Below are positions 31,172-39,159 of a DNA stretch of 58,577 bases, in pieces (position 1 is the first letter of the stretch; each line of letters begins with the position of its first letter). The stretch lies in contig JAPSLC010000034.1 in NCBI GenBank assembly GCA_031181345.1, forward strand, positions 1-58,577, in the 5' to 3' direction. Source of the stretch: Cupriavidus sp. (GTDB lineage Bacteria > Pseudomonadota > Gammaproteobacteria > Burkholderiales > Burkholderiaceae). Below the pieces are notes generated by a model that saw only the letters and a program-made list of their open reading frames with translations, was not told where the DNA came from and searched no databases. The translations under genes and the position numbers were made by a program.

Positions 31172-32725
31172 ATGCTGGAACGTCTTAGCTTGAGAAAGAA
31201 ATTGCTGCTGCCATTGGTGCTCAGCTGGGTGTGCCTGCTGGCGCTGCTGCTGTGGGATGCCTGGCAGTTGCGGAACATGCGGCTCGACGAACGGCGCACC
31301 GACCTGGTCCATGTCACCGAAACCGCGCTGTCGGTGGTCAAGGCCTACGAGGCCGAAGCGAAGGCCGGCAAGCTGACGGTGGAGCAGGCCAAGGAATTCG
31401 CCGTCGACAAGGTCAAGGCGATGCGCTTTGGCAGCGACGGCTACTTCACGCTGATGCGCTCGGACACCGTGGTCGTGATGCACCCGATCAAGTCGGAGAT
31501 GAACGGCAAGAGCATGGCCGACTTCAAGGACCCGGCCGGCACCTACCTGTTCCGCGACATCGCCGAGATCGGCAAGGGCCCGGGCACTGGCTTCGTCCAC
31601 TACCTGTGGCCCAAGCCCGGCGCGGAAGCACCGCAGCCGAAACTCAGCTATGTCGCCAACTTCAAGCCGTGGGACTGGAACTTCATCTCGGGCGTCTATC
31701 TGGACGATATCGACGCGGCCTTCCGCGCCTCGCTGTGGCAATCGCTGGGGCTGCTGCTGGTGATCGGCACGCTGATGAGTCTGGTCGTCATCCGTATCGC
31801 CAACGGCCTGCACAAACAGCTTGGCGGTGAGCCGGCGCTCACCTCGCATATCGCCAGCCGGATCGCGGAAGGTGATCTGGCCAGCCGGGTCGAGCTCGCG
31901 CCCGGAGACAAGCGCAGCGTGCTGTTCGCCATGGCGCAGATGCAGCAGCGCCTGACCGGCGCGATCGGCACCATCCGAGGCTCGGCTGATTCGATCGCGG
32001 GCGCGGCCAAGCAGATCGCTGCCGGCAACGCCGACCTGTCGCGCCGCAGCGAGGAACAGGCCGCCTCGCTGGAGGAGACCGCCGCCAGCATGGAGCAGCT
32101 GACCAGCACCGTGCGCCAGACCGCCGACAACGCCCGCCAGGCCAGCCGGCTCGCCGAGGGCGCCTCGGAGATCGCGGTGCGCGGCGGCGAGATCGTCCAT
32201 CAGGTGGTTTCCACGATGGGCGAGATCAAGGACGCGTCGGGCAAGGTGGTCGACATCATCGGCGTGATCGAAGGCATCGCGTTCCAGACCAATATCCTGG
32301 CACTGAACGCCGCCGTCGAAGCGGCTCGCGCCGGCGACCAGGGCCGCGGCTTCGCCGTGGTGGCAGGCGAGGTGCGCAGCCTCGCCCAGCGCAGCGCCAC
32401 CGCCGCCAAGGAAATCAAGGCGCTGATCGGCAATTCGGCGCAGCGTGTCGAGGACGGTTCGGCGCTGGTCGAGAACGCCGGCAAGGCGATGGGCGAGATC
32501 GTCGAGGCGGTCAAGCGCGTCACCGACCTGATCGGCGAGATGCGCGCCGCCACCGAGGAACAGACCGGCGGCATCGAGCAAGTCAACCAGGCCGTCACGC
32601 AGATGGACCAGATGGCGCAGCAGAACGCCGCGCTGGTGGAACAGGCGGCCGCGGCTGCGGCTTCGCTGGAAGACCAGGCCGATGCCTTGCATCGCGCGGT
32701 GGGGACGTTCCGATTGGCGGCTTGA
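31172..32725 (+). CDS. Methyl-accepting chemotaxis protein with single Cache domain
   Basis: A 517-residue chemoreceptor. TM1 is LLLPLVLSWVCLLALLLWDAW; residues 35-190 are a periplasmic sCache domain (EAEAKAGKLTVEQAKEFAVDKVKAMRFGSDGYFTLMRSDTVVVMHPIKSEMNGKSMADFKDPAG, LSYVANFKPWDWNFISGVYLDDID), the type that often binds small carboxylates. TM2 is SLGLLLVIGTLMSLVVIRI, then HAMP, and a cytoplasmic signalling domain with hairpin tip GIAFQTNILALNAAVEAARAGDQGRGFAVVAGEVR. Methylation-type helices EEQAASLEETAASMEQL are present. It ends in FRLAA, without a CheR-tethering pentapeptide. GGGGAA precedes the ATG. It stands alone between the PepSY operon and the Rieske cassette. Confidence 0.95.
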   Translation: MLERLSLRKKLLLPLVLSWVCLLALLLWDAWQLRNMRLDERRTDLVHVTETALSVVKAYEAEAKAGKLTVEQAKEFAVDKVKAMRFGSDGYFTLMRSDTVVVMHPIKSEMNGKSMADFKDPAGTYLFRDIAEIGKGPGTGFVHYLWPKPGAEAPQPKLSYVANFKPWDWNFISGVYLDDIDAAFRASLWQSLGLLLVIGTLMSLVVIRIANGLHKQLGGEPALTSHIASRIAEGDLASRVELAPGDKRSVLFAMAQMQQRLTGAIGTIRGSADSIAGAAKQIAAGNADLSRRSEEQAASLEETAASMEQLTSTVRQTADNARQASRLAEGASEIAVRGGEIVHQVVSTMGEIKDASGKVVDIIGVIEGIAFQTNILALNAAVEAARAGDQGRGFAVVAGEVRSLAQRSATAAKEIKALIGNSAQRVEDGSALVENAGKAMGEIVEAVKRVTDLIGEMRAATEEQTGGIEQVNQAVTQMDQMAQQNAALVEQAAAAAASLEDQADALHRAVGTFRLAA

Positions 32726-33161
32726 TCCGACTGACATCGCTTGACGGCTCGGCCTGACTGCTGAGCTGTCTCTCTTCGATAGCTCGAAGACCACGGGCCG
32801 CGATCGCGGCCCGTCCCACATTCAGCTTCCTTCGCGCGCAGGCGGCACCGCCTCGCACTCCCCTCGGCGTCGACATCGAGCGGTCAGGGCGCTACTGCTG
32901 CCCTGATCTTGCGCTCCGCTCGCATTCCGACGCGGGCGCTTCCCGATATCCCATCGCATTGCGGCCCCGCCCGGCGTGCGTCCACTGACGCATGCGCGCA
33001 AGGCGCATCCATACCAAAGTCGACAGCCCGCGTCCGTCGATGACAGTTCCGGGCCAGCCGTCGGATTCAATGGCGTCTCGCGTCGCCGAAGCTGGAGTTG
33101 CCATCCGCAACTCTCTATCGATTCGTGAATCCCGGGTTTTCAACGTCATATGAGGAGCGCC
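32726..33161. other. Gap before the Rieske cassette
   Basis: This 436-base gap has two hairpins just after the chemoreceptor (CTTCGA-TAGC-TCGAAG at 32774-32789 and the 22-base palindrome at 32793-32814). The rest has no supported gene; the reverse frames there are extensions of antisense frames. Composition drifts to lower G+C from about 33.1 kb, where the cassette begins. Confidence 0.5.
32793..32814. terminator. Perfect 22-base palindrome after the chemoreceptor gene
   Basis: ACGGGCCGCGATCGCGGCCCGT reads the same on both strands and lies 68 bases after the chemoreceptor stop. It could end transcription as a hairpin, but it lacks a T-run, so terminator function is uncertain. Confidence 0.45.
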
Positions 33162-34310
33162 ATGGACACACGCGTTGCCTTGGCCGATGTCTCGGGCGTG
33201 GTGGAGAACGTCACCGCGCTCGCGAGATCGCTGCCGAGCGAGGCCTATACCTCGCAAGCGTATCTGGATGCCGAACTGGACCAGCTCTTCTTCAAGGAAT
33301 GGCTCTACGCCTGTCCGCTGGCGCTGTTGCCGGAGGAACGCCATGCGACTCCGATCGTGGTGGCAGGCCAGCCGGTTCTGCTGGTCAAGGACGAGACCGG
33401 TGGCATCGCAGCGTTTCACAATGTCTGCCCACATCGCGGCGTCCTGCTCGTTGCGCAGCCTTGCCGCGTGCGGCAACACCTGGTCTGCCCCTATCACGGC
33501 TGGCAATTCTCGTTTTCCGGGCAACTGATCAGGACGCCTCATTTCGGCGGGCATGGCCAGCACACGTCAACGGGATTGGATCCTTGCCAGCATTCCCTGC
33601 GCCCGATACGGGCGCTGAGTTGGGCCGGCGCGTTGTTCATCAACTTCTCTGACGAAGCACCGGGCTTGAACGACAAGTTGGCGGCATTGGCACATCACTG
33701 GCGCGATTACGATTTCGCCCGGCTTCGATATGGCGGAAGCATCGAAAAGACCATCGAAGCCAATTGGAAGCTCGCGGTGGAGAACTTCGTGGAGAGTTAT
33801 CACCTGCCGTGGACACACCCTCACCTGAATTCGGTTTCCCGGCTGGATGCCCACAGCTCGCTGATTACCGAGTCATTCATTTCCCAGATCAGCCATCACT
33901 ACGACAGCGAGCTCGCCGGTCACGGCGCACTGCCGCGATTTGCCGGGTTGCCGGAACAGCGGTTTTCGATGGCGGAATATCCGGCGCTGATGCCGAACGT
34001 GATGATCGGCGTCCATCCCGACTATCTGTTCTTTTACGTCGTGGATCCGATCTCGCCGGGCCGATCCCGTCAGGCGTACCACTTCTACTTTGTCGGCGAT
34101 GACGCCATGTCGGACCGCCTTGCCGAGGCACGCCAATGCGTAATCGAGCAGTGGCGAGCGATCAACGAGCAGGACGTTGAGATGTTGGAGCGCATGCAGC
34201 AGGGACGTGATAGCCGCGGTTACGCCGGCGGGCCGTTTTCTCCCTTCCACGAAGCAACGACTCACGAGTTCCAGAAACGGGTCGCCATGCGTTGCTATCT
34301 CGTTGACTGA
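33162..34310 (+). CDS. Rieske-type oxygenase, alpha subunit
   Basis: A 382-residue Rieske non-heme iron oxygenase. The [2Fe-2S] ligands are Cys89-Pro-His91 (CPHRG) and Cys109-x2-His112 (CPYHGW). The iron site is in NWKLAVENFVESYHLPWTHPHL, with His214 and His219; the residue bridging the two centres is Glu211 rather than the Asp common in ring-hydroxylating dioxygenases, as I recall for carnitine and betaine oxygenases. The third ligand is probably the Asp in NEQDVEMLERM. Start ATG 33162 has AGGAG just upstream; an ATG four codons earlier has none. Its G+C is visibly lower than the surroundings. A KamA-family gene follows after 32 bases. No reductase is adjacent. It probably hydroxylates or demethylates an amino-acid-like or quaternary amine substrate. 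Confidence 0.92.
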   Translation: MDTRVALADVSGVVENVTALARSLPSEAYTSQAYLDAELDQLFFKEWLYACPLALLPEERHATPIVVAGQPVLLVKDETGGIAAFHNVCPHRGVLLVAQPCRVRQHLVCPYHGWQFSFSGQLIRTPHFGGHGQHTSTGLDPCQHSLRPIRALSWAGALFINFSDEAPGLNDKLAALAHHWRDYDFARLRYGGSIEKTIEANWKLAVENFVESYHLPWTHPHLNSVSRLDAHSSLITESFISQISHHYDSELAGHGALPRFAGLPEQRFSMAEYPALMPNVMIGVHPDYLFFYVVDPISPGRSRQAYHFYFVGDDAMSDRLAEARQCVIEQWRAINEQDVEMLERMQQGRDSRGYAGGPFSPFHEATTHEFQKRVAMRCYLVD

Positions 34311-34342
34311 TAGCGCCTGACAAAAATCATGGAGGTCAAGCA

Positions 34343-35446
34343 ATGGCAGGTTGCAAGGATGCCGAATTCGCCGAACTCGTCTCGCCTTATCTCAAGGACA
34401 AGCTGTCGGAGTTGGAGTCCCGCCACGGGAAGGACAGCACGCCGTGGAAGGCGATAGCGCTGCAGTATCTGAAAAGCCCCCGCGAAGAACTGGTCGGGCT
34501 TGATGAAAGGCAACGTCACTATCAGTCCGAACTCAGGGTGATGTTCCGAGGACAACCGGTCGCCGGGGTAGAACGGCTATACCGTCGCACCATTCTGGTC
34601 GAACCGACCACCGCATGTGCTGCGCATTGCAGGTGGTGTCTGCGCGGCCAATATCCGATTCGTACCTTGAAGGCCGAGGAGATCGACCTCGCCGCCGCAT
34701 ACATTGGCGAGGCGCCCGAATGCGGCGACATCGAAGAGGTGCTGATTACAGGCGGCGATCCGCTGATGGTGCCAAAACTGCTGCGCCGGACCATCGAGGC
34801 GATACGCGATCGTGCGCCGCAGGTGCGCAAATTCCGGATCGGTACGCGCACTCCATTTCAGGAGCCCGACCGCGTGGACGATGCTGTTCTGTCTGCGCTG
34901 GCACCCAGGCGGGACGGTGAAATCGAGATTGCTGTCAACATCAATCACCCCGAAGAGTTTTGGTCCGAGTCTGTCGCCTGCATTGATAGGCTTCAATCGA
35001 TTGGCCTACGCCTGTATAACCAGCATCCCTTGCTCAAGGGTGTCAACGACGATCTCGATATGCTGATCCGGCTGTACGACAGTCTGCGGCGATACGGCAT
35101 CGAGGCGCATTACCTCTTTCATGCCGTGCCGATGGTCGGCATGAGCCATCACAGAACCTCGCTGGAACGGGGCGCACATCTGACGTCGCTGCTTTGTTCT
35201 TGCGGGGAGTTTTCCGGACGCGCGAAGCCGCGTTATGCCGCCATGACCGATATTGGAAAGATCGTTCTGGTGGAAGGCTCGGTGCTCCAAAGGCGAGGCG
35301 ACAAGATCCTGCTCCAATCTGGATACCGGGCCGCCGATCGAATGCGATGGTGCCCCGGCGTCGATATCCCCTCGACCGCCTTTGCCGACGAAGATGGCTA
35401 TCTGCGAGTCTGGTACCAGGACGGACAAGACGATCTCCCGGAATAG
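34343..35446 (+). CDS. KamA-family radical SAM protein (lysine 2,3-aminomutase-like)
   Basis: A 367-residue radical SAM enzyme of the aminomutase family, with GGAGGT 6 bases before the ATG. The 4Fe-4S motif is Cys92-x3-Cys96-x2-Cys99 (CAAHCRWC); LITGGDPLM is the SAM-contacting GGDP segment. Arg101 fits the carboxylate-binding Arg. The usual PLP-lysine motif PGGGGK is replaced by TDIGK, Lys306 being the likely PLP lysine. In lysine 2,3-aminomutase an Asp in LYQCD holds the substrate's epsilon amine; here the same place reads LFHAV, so lysine is doubtful as substrate. Probably a 1,2-amino shift on another amino acid, giving a beta-amino acid. It lies between the Rieske oxygenase and a LysE exporter, all in one direction, in lower-GC DNA. 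Confidence 0.92.
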   Translation: MAGCKDAEFAELVSPYLKDKLSELESRHGKDSTPWKAIALQYLKSPREELVGLDERQRHYQSELRVMFRGQPVAGVERLYRRTILVEPTTACAAHCRWCLRGQYPIRTLKAEEIDLAAAYIGEAPECGDIEEVLITGGDPLMVPKLLRRTIEAIRDRAPQVRKFRIGTRTPFQEPDRVDDAVLSALAPRRDGEIEIAVNINHPEEFWSESVACIDRLQSIGLRLYNQHPLLKGVNDDLDMLIRLYDSLRRYGIEAHYLFHAVPMVGMSHHRTSLERGAHLTSLLCSCGEFSGRAKPRYAAMTDIGKIVLVEGSVLQRRGDKILLQSGYRAADRMRWCPGVDIPSTAFADEDGYLRVWYQDGQDDLPE

Positions 35447-35459
35447 GAATGCCGCCGCC

Positions 35460-36113
35460 ATGACTTATTCAACGCTCCTGATTTACTTCGGCGCCGCACT
35501 GCTTGCCCTGGCTGTCCCCGGACCGGCCGTCATTCTCGCGATCACCAACGGCGCACAGCACGGCCTTGCGCGGGCCAGTTGGGGAATGATCGGAGCGATT
35601 GCGGCCAACCTGCTTGTCGTCGCAGCAGTGGCATGCGGCCTTGGCACCCTGCTGGCAACGTCCCAGAGCGCCTATAACGCGATCAAATGGGCGGGAGCGG
35701 CCTATATCTGCTATCTCGGCGTCAAGATGCTGTTCCCGCGCAGCGGCCGGCATCCACAACCGGACGGCGCCGAACCGGCAACTCCGAACCCGCCCGACCT
35801 CGGCGACATATCGCCGCAGAAGCTGATTCGGCAGAGCTTCGCAGTCGGAATCACGAACCCCAAAGCACTGCTCTTTTTCTCCGCATTTCTCCCTCAATTC
35901 GTTGACCCTGGACAGCCGCTGATCGGTCAATACCTGTGGCTCGCTGGCGCCCAAACTGTCGCACGGGTTCTCACCTTGTGCCTGTATGGCGCGGCCGGTG
36001 CGCGCCTGCGGCGCCATGCCAGCAGCGGCCGTGCCTGGGTGGGCCGAGCCTGTGGCGCAATGCTGGTGTGTCTCGGCATACTGCTGGCGCTTTATCGGCG
36101 GGACGATCGGTAA
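35460..36113 (+). CDS. LysE/RhtB-family amino-acid exporter
   Basis: A 217-residue inner-membrane exporter starting 13 bases after the KamA-like gene, with AGGAA upstream of ATG 35460. The LysE signature is near the start: LLALAVPGPAVILAITNGAQHGLARASWGMIGAIAANLLVV. Then come KWAGAAYICYLGVKMLF, a polar loop of about 30 residues, and RQSFAVGITNPKALLFFSAFLPQFVDP, the conserved NPKA helix, and two further helices. Members export amino acids or their derivatives. Position argues that it exports the product made by the Rieske and KamA-like enzymes, or protects against excess substrate. The longer frame to 35253 overlaps the previous gene and is non-coding. Confidence 0.92.
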   Translation: MTYSTLLIYFGAALLALAVPGPAVILAITNGAQHGLARASWGMIGAIAANLLVVAAVACGLGTLLATSQSAYNAIKWAGAAYICYLGVKMLFPRSGRHPQPDGAEPATPNPPDLGDISPQKLIRQSFAVGITNPKALLFFSAFLPQFVDPGQPLIGQYLWLAGAQTVARVLTLCLYGAAGARLRRHASSGRAWVGRACGAMLVCLGILLALYRRDDR

Positions 36114-36357
36114 TTCGGCAGGGGGACCAGCGTGAAATCGGCCGGCAGACGCTTGTGAGCGCCGCCTTGACCGTCCAGGGTCACCTTGCCGCCTCTGGAA
36201 GGCTTTCCATCCCGTGTGTATAGTCCACGCTCTGCGCTTGACGTGAACCGGTGAACAATCGGCCCGGCAGGCGCAGGCAATCCAATACGAACAAGGACAG
36301 TTGCACACGGCCGCGCGCTCACAAGGCGCCGCGAAGCCATCCATTCAGAGGAGCATC

Positions 36358-37512
36358 ATGGCCCGTACCACCACCCTTCAATCCGTCCGCCCGATCGCCG
36401 CGCTGCTGCTTTGCGCCGGCCTGCTGACCGGCACTGCCCAGGCACAGACCGCTGTCGCACCGGCCGCGCCGGCGGCCCCGGCAGCAGCCACGGCCCCCAC
36501 GGCAGCCGCGCCGAGCCAGGCCCGCAAGGCCAATATCGTGATCGTCGGCACCGGCGGCACCATCGCCGGCGCGGGAGCCTCGGCCATCAATACCGCCGCC
36601 TACCAGTCCGCGGTGGTACCGGTCGACAAGATCATCGCGTCGGTCCCGGAAATCTCGAAGGTCGCCAACGTCAAGGGCGAGCAGATCTTCCAGATCGGTT
36701 CGGAGAGCTTCAACAACGAGCGCCTGCTCAAGCTCGGCAAGCGCGTGTCGGAGCTGCTGAAGCAGCCGGACGTTGACGGCGTCGTGATCACGCACGGCAC
36801 CGACACCATCGAAGAGACCGCCTACTTCCTGAACCTGACGCTCAAGAGCGACAAGCCGGTGGTGGTGGTCGGCTCGATGCGCCCCGGTACGGCGCTGGGC
36901 GCCGACGGCGCGCTGAACCTGTATGACGCGGTACTGGTCGCCTCCAGCCCCGAGTCCAAGGGCAAGGGCACGCTGGTGGTGCTGAACGACGAGATCCACA
37001 CGGGCCGCGACGTTACCAAGAGCAACACCTTCAAGACCGAGACCTTCCGCTCGCCGTTCGGCCCGCTGGGCTACGTGGTCGAAGGCCGCACGATCTATTA
37101 CCGCCTGCCGGCGCGTCCGCACACGACCGCGACCGAATGGGACATCGATCGCATCGATCGCCTGCCTGAAGTGGCGATCGTCTATGCGTACGGCAACGCC
37201 AATCCGGGCAGCGTCGACGCAGCGGTCAAGAACGGCGCCAAGGCGATCGTCTATGCCGGCACCGGCAATGGCAGCGTGGGGGAATACATGGTCGAACCGC
37301 TGAAGGCCGCCCGCGCCAAGGGCGTACAGATCGTGCGCGCCTCGCGCACCGGCAGCGGCGTGGTCATCCGCAACGGCGAACAGCCCGACGACAAGTACGA
37401 CTGGGTGGTGGTGGACGATCAACTGCCGCAAAAGGCGCGCATCCTGACCGCGCTGGCGCTGACCAAGACCAACGACACGCGCGAGCTGCAGAAGATTTTG
37501 TGGAAGTACTGA
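36358..37512 (+). CDS. ansB: Periplasmic type II L-asparaginase
   Basis: A 384-residue exported asparaginase, hydrolysing Asn (and often Gln) to Asp (Glu) and ammonia in the periplasm. The signal peptide is SVRPIAALLLCAGLLTGTAQA; an Ala/Pro linker of about 25 residues (APAAPAAPAAATAPTAAAPS) precedes the enzyme. The first catalytic Thr is in VGTGGTIAGAG and the second in VITHGTDTIEETAYFL, with Lys and Asp also as usual. SMRPGTALGADGALNLYDAV and NGNGSVGEYMVEPL-like parts complete the fold. The start ATG 36358 has GAGGAG just upstream. It is a single gene, following the LysE gene after 244 bases of spacer. Relation to the cassette upstream is unknown. Confidence 0.94.
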   Translation: MARTTTLQSVRPIAALLLCAGLLTGTAQAQTAVAPAAPAAPAAATAPTAAAPSQARKANIVIVGTGGTIAGAGASAINTAAYQSAVVPVDKIIASVPEISKVANVKGEQIFQIGSESFNNERLLKLGKRVSELLKQPDVDGVVITHGTDTIEETAYFLNLTLKSDKPVVVVGSMRPGTALGADGALNLYDAVLVASSPESKGKGTLVVLNDEIHTGRDVTKSNTFKTETFRSPFGPLGYVVEGRTIYYRLPARPHTTATEWDIDRIDRLPEVAIVYAYGNANPGSVDAAVKNGAKAIVYAGTGNGSVGEYMVEPLKAARAKGVQIVRASRTGSGVVIRNGEQPDDKYDWVVVDDQLPQKARILTALALTKTNDTRELQKILWKY

Positions 37513-37549
37513 AGCGCTGAGTTACCGAAGGCCAAAGGCGGACGGAGTC

Positions 37550-37574
37550 GGGCCGGGGTATCCCGGCCCTTCTC
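37550..37574. terminator. Hairpin between asparaginase and NYN genes
   Basis: GGGCCGGG (37550-37557) and CCCGGCCC (37562-37569) form a perfect 8-bp stem with loop GTAT, followed by TTCTC. It lies between the convergent stops of asparaginase (37512) and the NYN gene (37573). The T-run is short. Confidence 0.6.
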
Positions 37575-38508
37575 AGCAGCGCGAGCGATCCGCCGTCCAG
37601 CTGCGCATATATGCAATCACCCGTCGAAGGCCGGCCTCCGTCGTCATCAAGCTGATAGGAGTCTGCCCACCGAGATGCGGTGAGGGTGCATCGAACCACT
37701 GAAATGCCGCCAACCGGCTGCCACGGACCGCAGTGGCCAATTGCAATGCTTCGCGGAATAGCTCCGGATGGGCCTGCCATGAATCCGGCTTGACCGTCGG
37801 TTTTTTCCCGCCATGAATGACGCGGGGCAACTGCGAAGCTGCCAGTTCCTCGACGGTGAGATGCCGGCGCACCCAGTGACAATGGGCCGCCAGATCGGCA
37901 TTCGGTAGACGCTGCCGATCGAGCGTAGGTATGACCAGACCGACGATCACCTTGCTGTGGGCACGAATCATCCGTAGCGCCGGCATCAGGTCCGTATCGT
38001 TGGACACGATGACCGCTTGATCGATCTGATCGGACACGGCGTCATGATAGGCATGGAGCGCAAGATTGACGTCGCTCTGCTTTTCCTCGAGTTTCCACAC
38101 CGCGACCCGATCGCAGTCGCGCGGCAACCGTCCCGGGCAAGCTTCATCGATGCGAGGCATCCTCACTTTGGTAAGGGAGTAATAGCCTTCGACGATTCGA
38201 ATGCGCCCGTCATGCAGCTTGCGCAACGCCGAGTGATAGCGTGCCTGCGAAGAAACTGAATCGGCTGCCTTCGCCGCCGTTTCAATGATTCTCGCCGTGA
38301 AGTATTGAATCGCTTCTGGCAGCAATTCGCACCGGCATGTTACGCCGGCACGTTGGACCAGAATCGATGGAAGGACTTGTTGCGAGAACAGGTGGTAGAG
38401 GTCGAGCCACTTGTAGCAGGTGCCCTTGAGGCAGCCGTAATAAAAGTTGTAGCCGTCCACATAGACCCGAGTACGCAGGCAACTCGGCGCCTTATCCCCT
38501 CGCAGCAT
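37573..38508 (-). CDS. NYN (PIN-like) ribonuclease fused to MbcA/ParS/Xre-like domain
   Basis: A 311-residue protein with AGGGGGA before ATG 38508. Residues 13-215 are a NYN/LabA-like PIN domain: RVYVDGYNFYYG with Asp18, KQSDVNLALHAYHDA with Asp146, and VIVSNDTDLMPALRMIR with Asp171 and Asp173, the acidic metal-site residues of a ribonuclease. Residues 248-305 resemble the toxin-binding domain of Xre/MbcA/ParS antitoxins (DUF2384): FREALQLATAVRGSRLAAFQWFDAPSPHLGGQTPISLMTTEAGLRRVIAYMRSW, including W-F-x-x-P-x-x-x-L-G-G-x-T-P and T-E-x-G. The fusion is unusual to me. G+C is lower than the average of the window, so it may be acquired. No partner gene adjoins it. RNA cleavage activity and target are inferred only from the fold. 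Confidence 0.85.
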   Translation of the reverse strand: MLRGDKAPSCLRTRVYVDGYNFYYGCLKGTCYKWLDLYHLFSQQVLPSILVQRAGVTCRCELLPEAIQYFTARIIETAAKAADSVSSQARYHSALRKLHDGRIRIVEGYYSLTKVRMPRIDEACPGRLPRDCDRVAVWKLEEKQSDVNLALHAYHDAVSDQIDQAVIVSNDTDLMPALRMIRAHSKVIVGLVIPTLDRQRLPNADLAAHCHWVRRHLTVEELAASQLPRVIHGGKKPTVKPDSWQAHPELFREALQLATAVRGSRLAAFQWFDAPSPHLGGQTPISLMTTEAGLRRVIAYMRSWTADRSRC

Positions 38509-38524
38509 GAATGTCCCCCTGAAA

Positions 38525-38555
38525 CGAAAAAACCGGCTTTCGCCGGCTTTTTCTC
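38525..38555. terminator. Two-way intrinsic terminator upstream of the NYN gene
   Basis: CCGGC-TTTC-GCCGG (38533-38546) is flanked by a run of A on the left and TTTTT on the right, so it could end transcription either way. It sits only about 17-45 bases before the NYN start, in the leader position. Confidence 0.75.
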
Positions 38556-38714
38556 CCAGGCACCGGATGGACATGCCACGCCGGTTTCGAGGGTTAGTTG
38601 TTCTGCGAAGCCTACCGAGCGCTGCCGGCGACGTCAACATGCTATATGCGGCGGTGGCCGGGCAGCGGCGGCGCGCCGTCGATGTAACAAAAAGTATCTC
38701 CGCCACTCAATACT

Positions 38715-38743
38715 TGTAATGAGATCAATTCTCATTTACTATC
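38715..38743 (+). promoter_or_regulatory. Strong Fur box within a promoter
   Basis: AATGAGATCAATTCTCATT (38718-38736) is a near-perfect Fur box: AATGAGA and TCTCATT form an inverted repeat around TCAAT. On the plus strand TTGTAA (38715-38720) and TACTAT (38738-38743) are 17 bases apart, with the box between. Transcription should start near 38750 and run right, with the next gene starting at 39160. Confidence 0.7.
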
Positions 38744-39159
38744 GCATCACTGTCTGACGACGCCGACTCCCGAGTTTTTAGGAGCCCGCCGCAGAACCAG
38801 CCGGCAGCGCAACGCTTTGCACCTGCCGCACGAATTTCGGGATGCCGCCAGGCGGCGTCCGACAACCGTCTTTTGTGGGGACCGCTCCGTAACGCGGAGC
38901 GTTTGGCAGTAGCCAGTCGCCGGAGGATCAGGGAAGCAACCAGACCCCGCTTTCTTGATCGTCAAACTCCGTCGGCAAGCAAAGCCACCTTTTTATTCCT
39001 GGCGCCGTGCCTCCGCACGGCGTGTCTTTCCGGGCGCCCGGCCAGGGCGCGGCAGCCGGAACATCCTTCGCCCGGCGCGCTGCTCGCGCCGGCGCATCGA
39101 GCGCCCTCCACTGGCTGTCCGCCGCTTCGCCATGCCGGCCCACCCGATGGAGCTTCGCG

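Larger units (their letters stand above)
38509..39159. other. Long gap with Fur box and several hairpins
   Basis: This 651-base gap holds the two-way terminator (38525-38555), the Fur-box promoter (38715-38743) and perfect hairpins CGCTCCG-TAACG-CGGAGCG (about 38883-38901) and GCCGTGC-CTCC-GCACGGC (about 39004-39021). A near-perfect one, GGATGCCGCC-A-GGCGGCGTCC, is at about 38849-38869. No gene with a start and ribosome site was found until 39160. Confidence 0.55.

Noticed and set aside
32892..33563. Leftward frame of 223 codons at the cassette border
   Set aside because: Most of it is antisense to the Rieske gene; the remaining part has no recognisable motif or ribosome site.
36092..36340. 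Leftward frame with a protein-like stretch (GGKVTLDGQGG to ADFTLVPLP)
   Set aside because: It could be the remnant of a gene end between the LysE and asparaginase genes, but it has no ribosome site, no start of its own and no family I recognise, so it is not listed as a gene.
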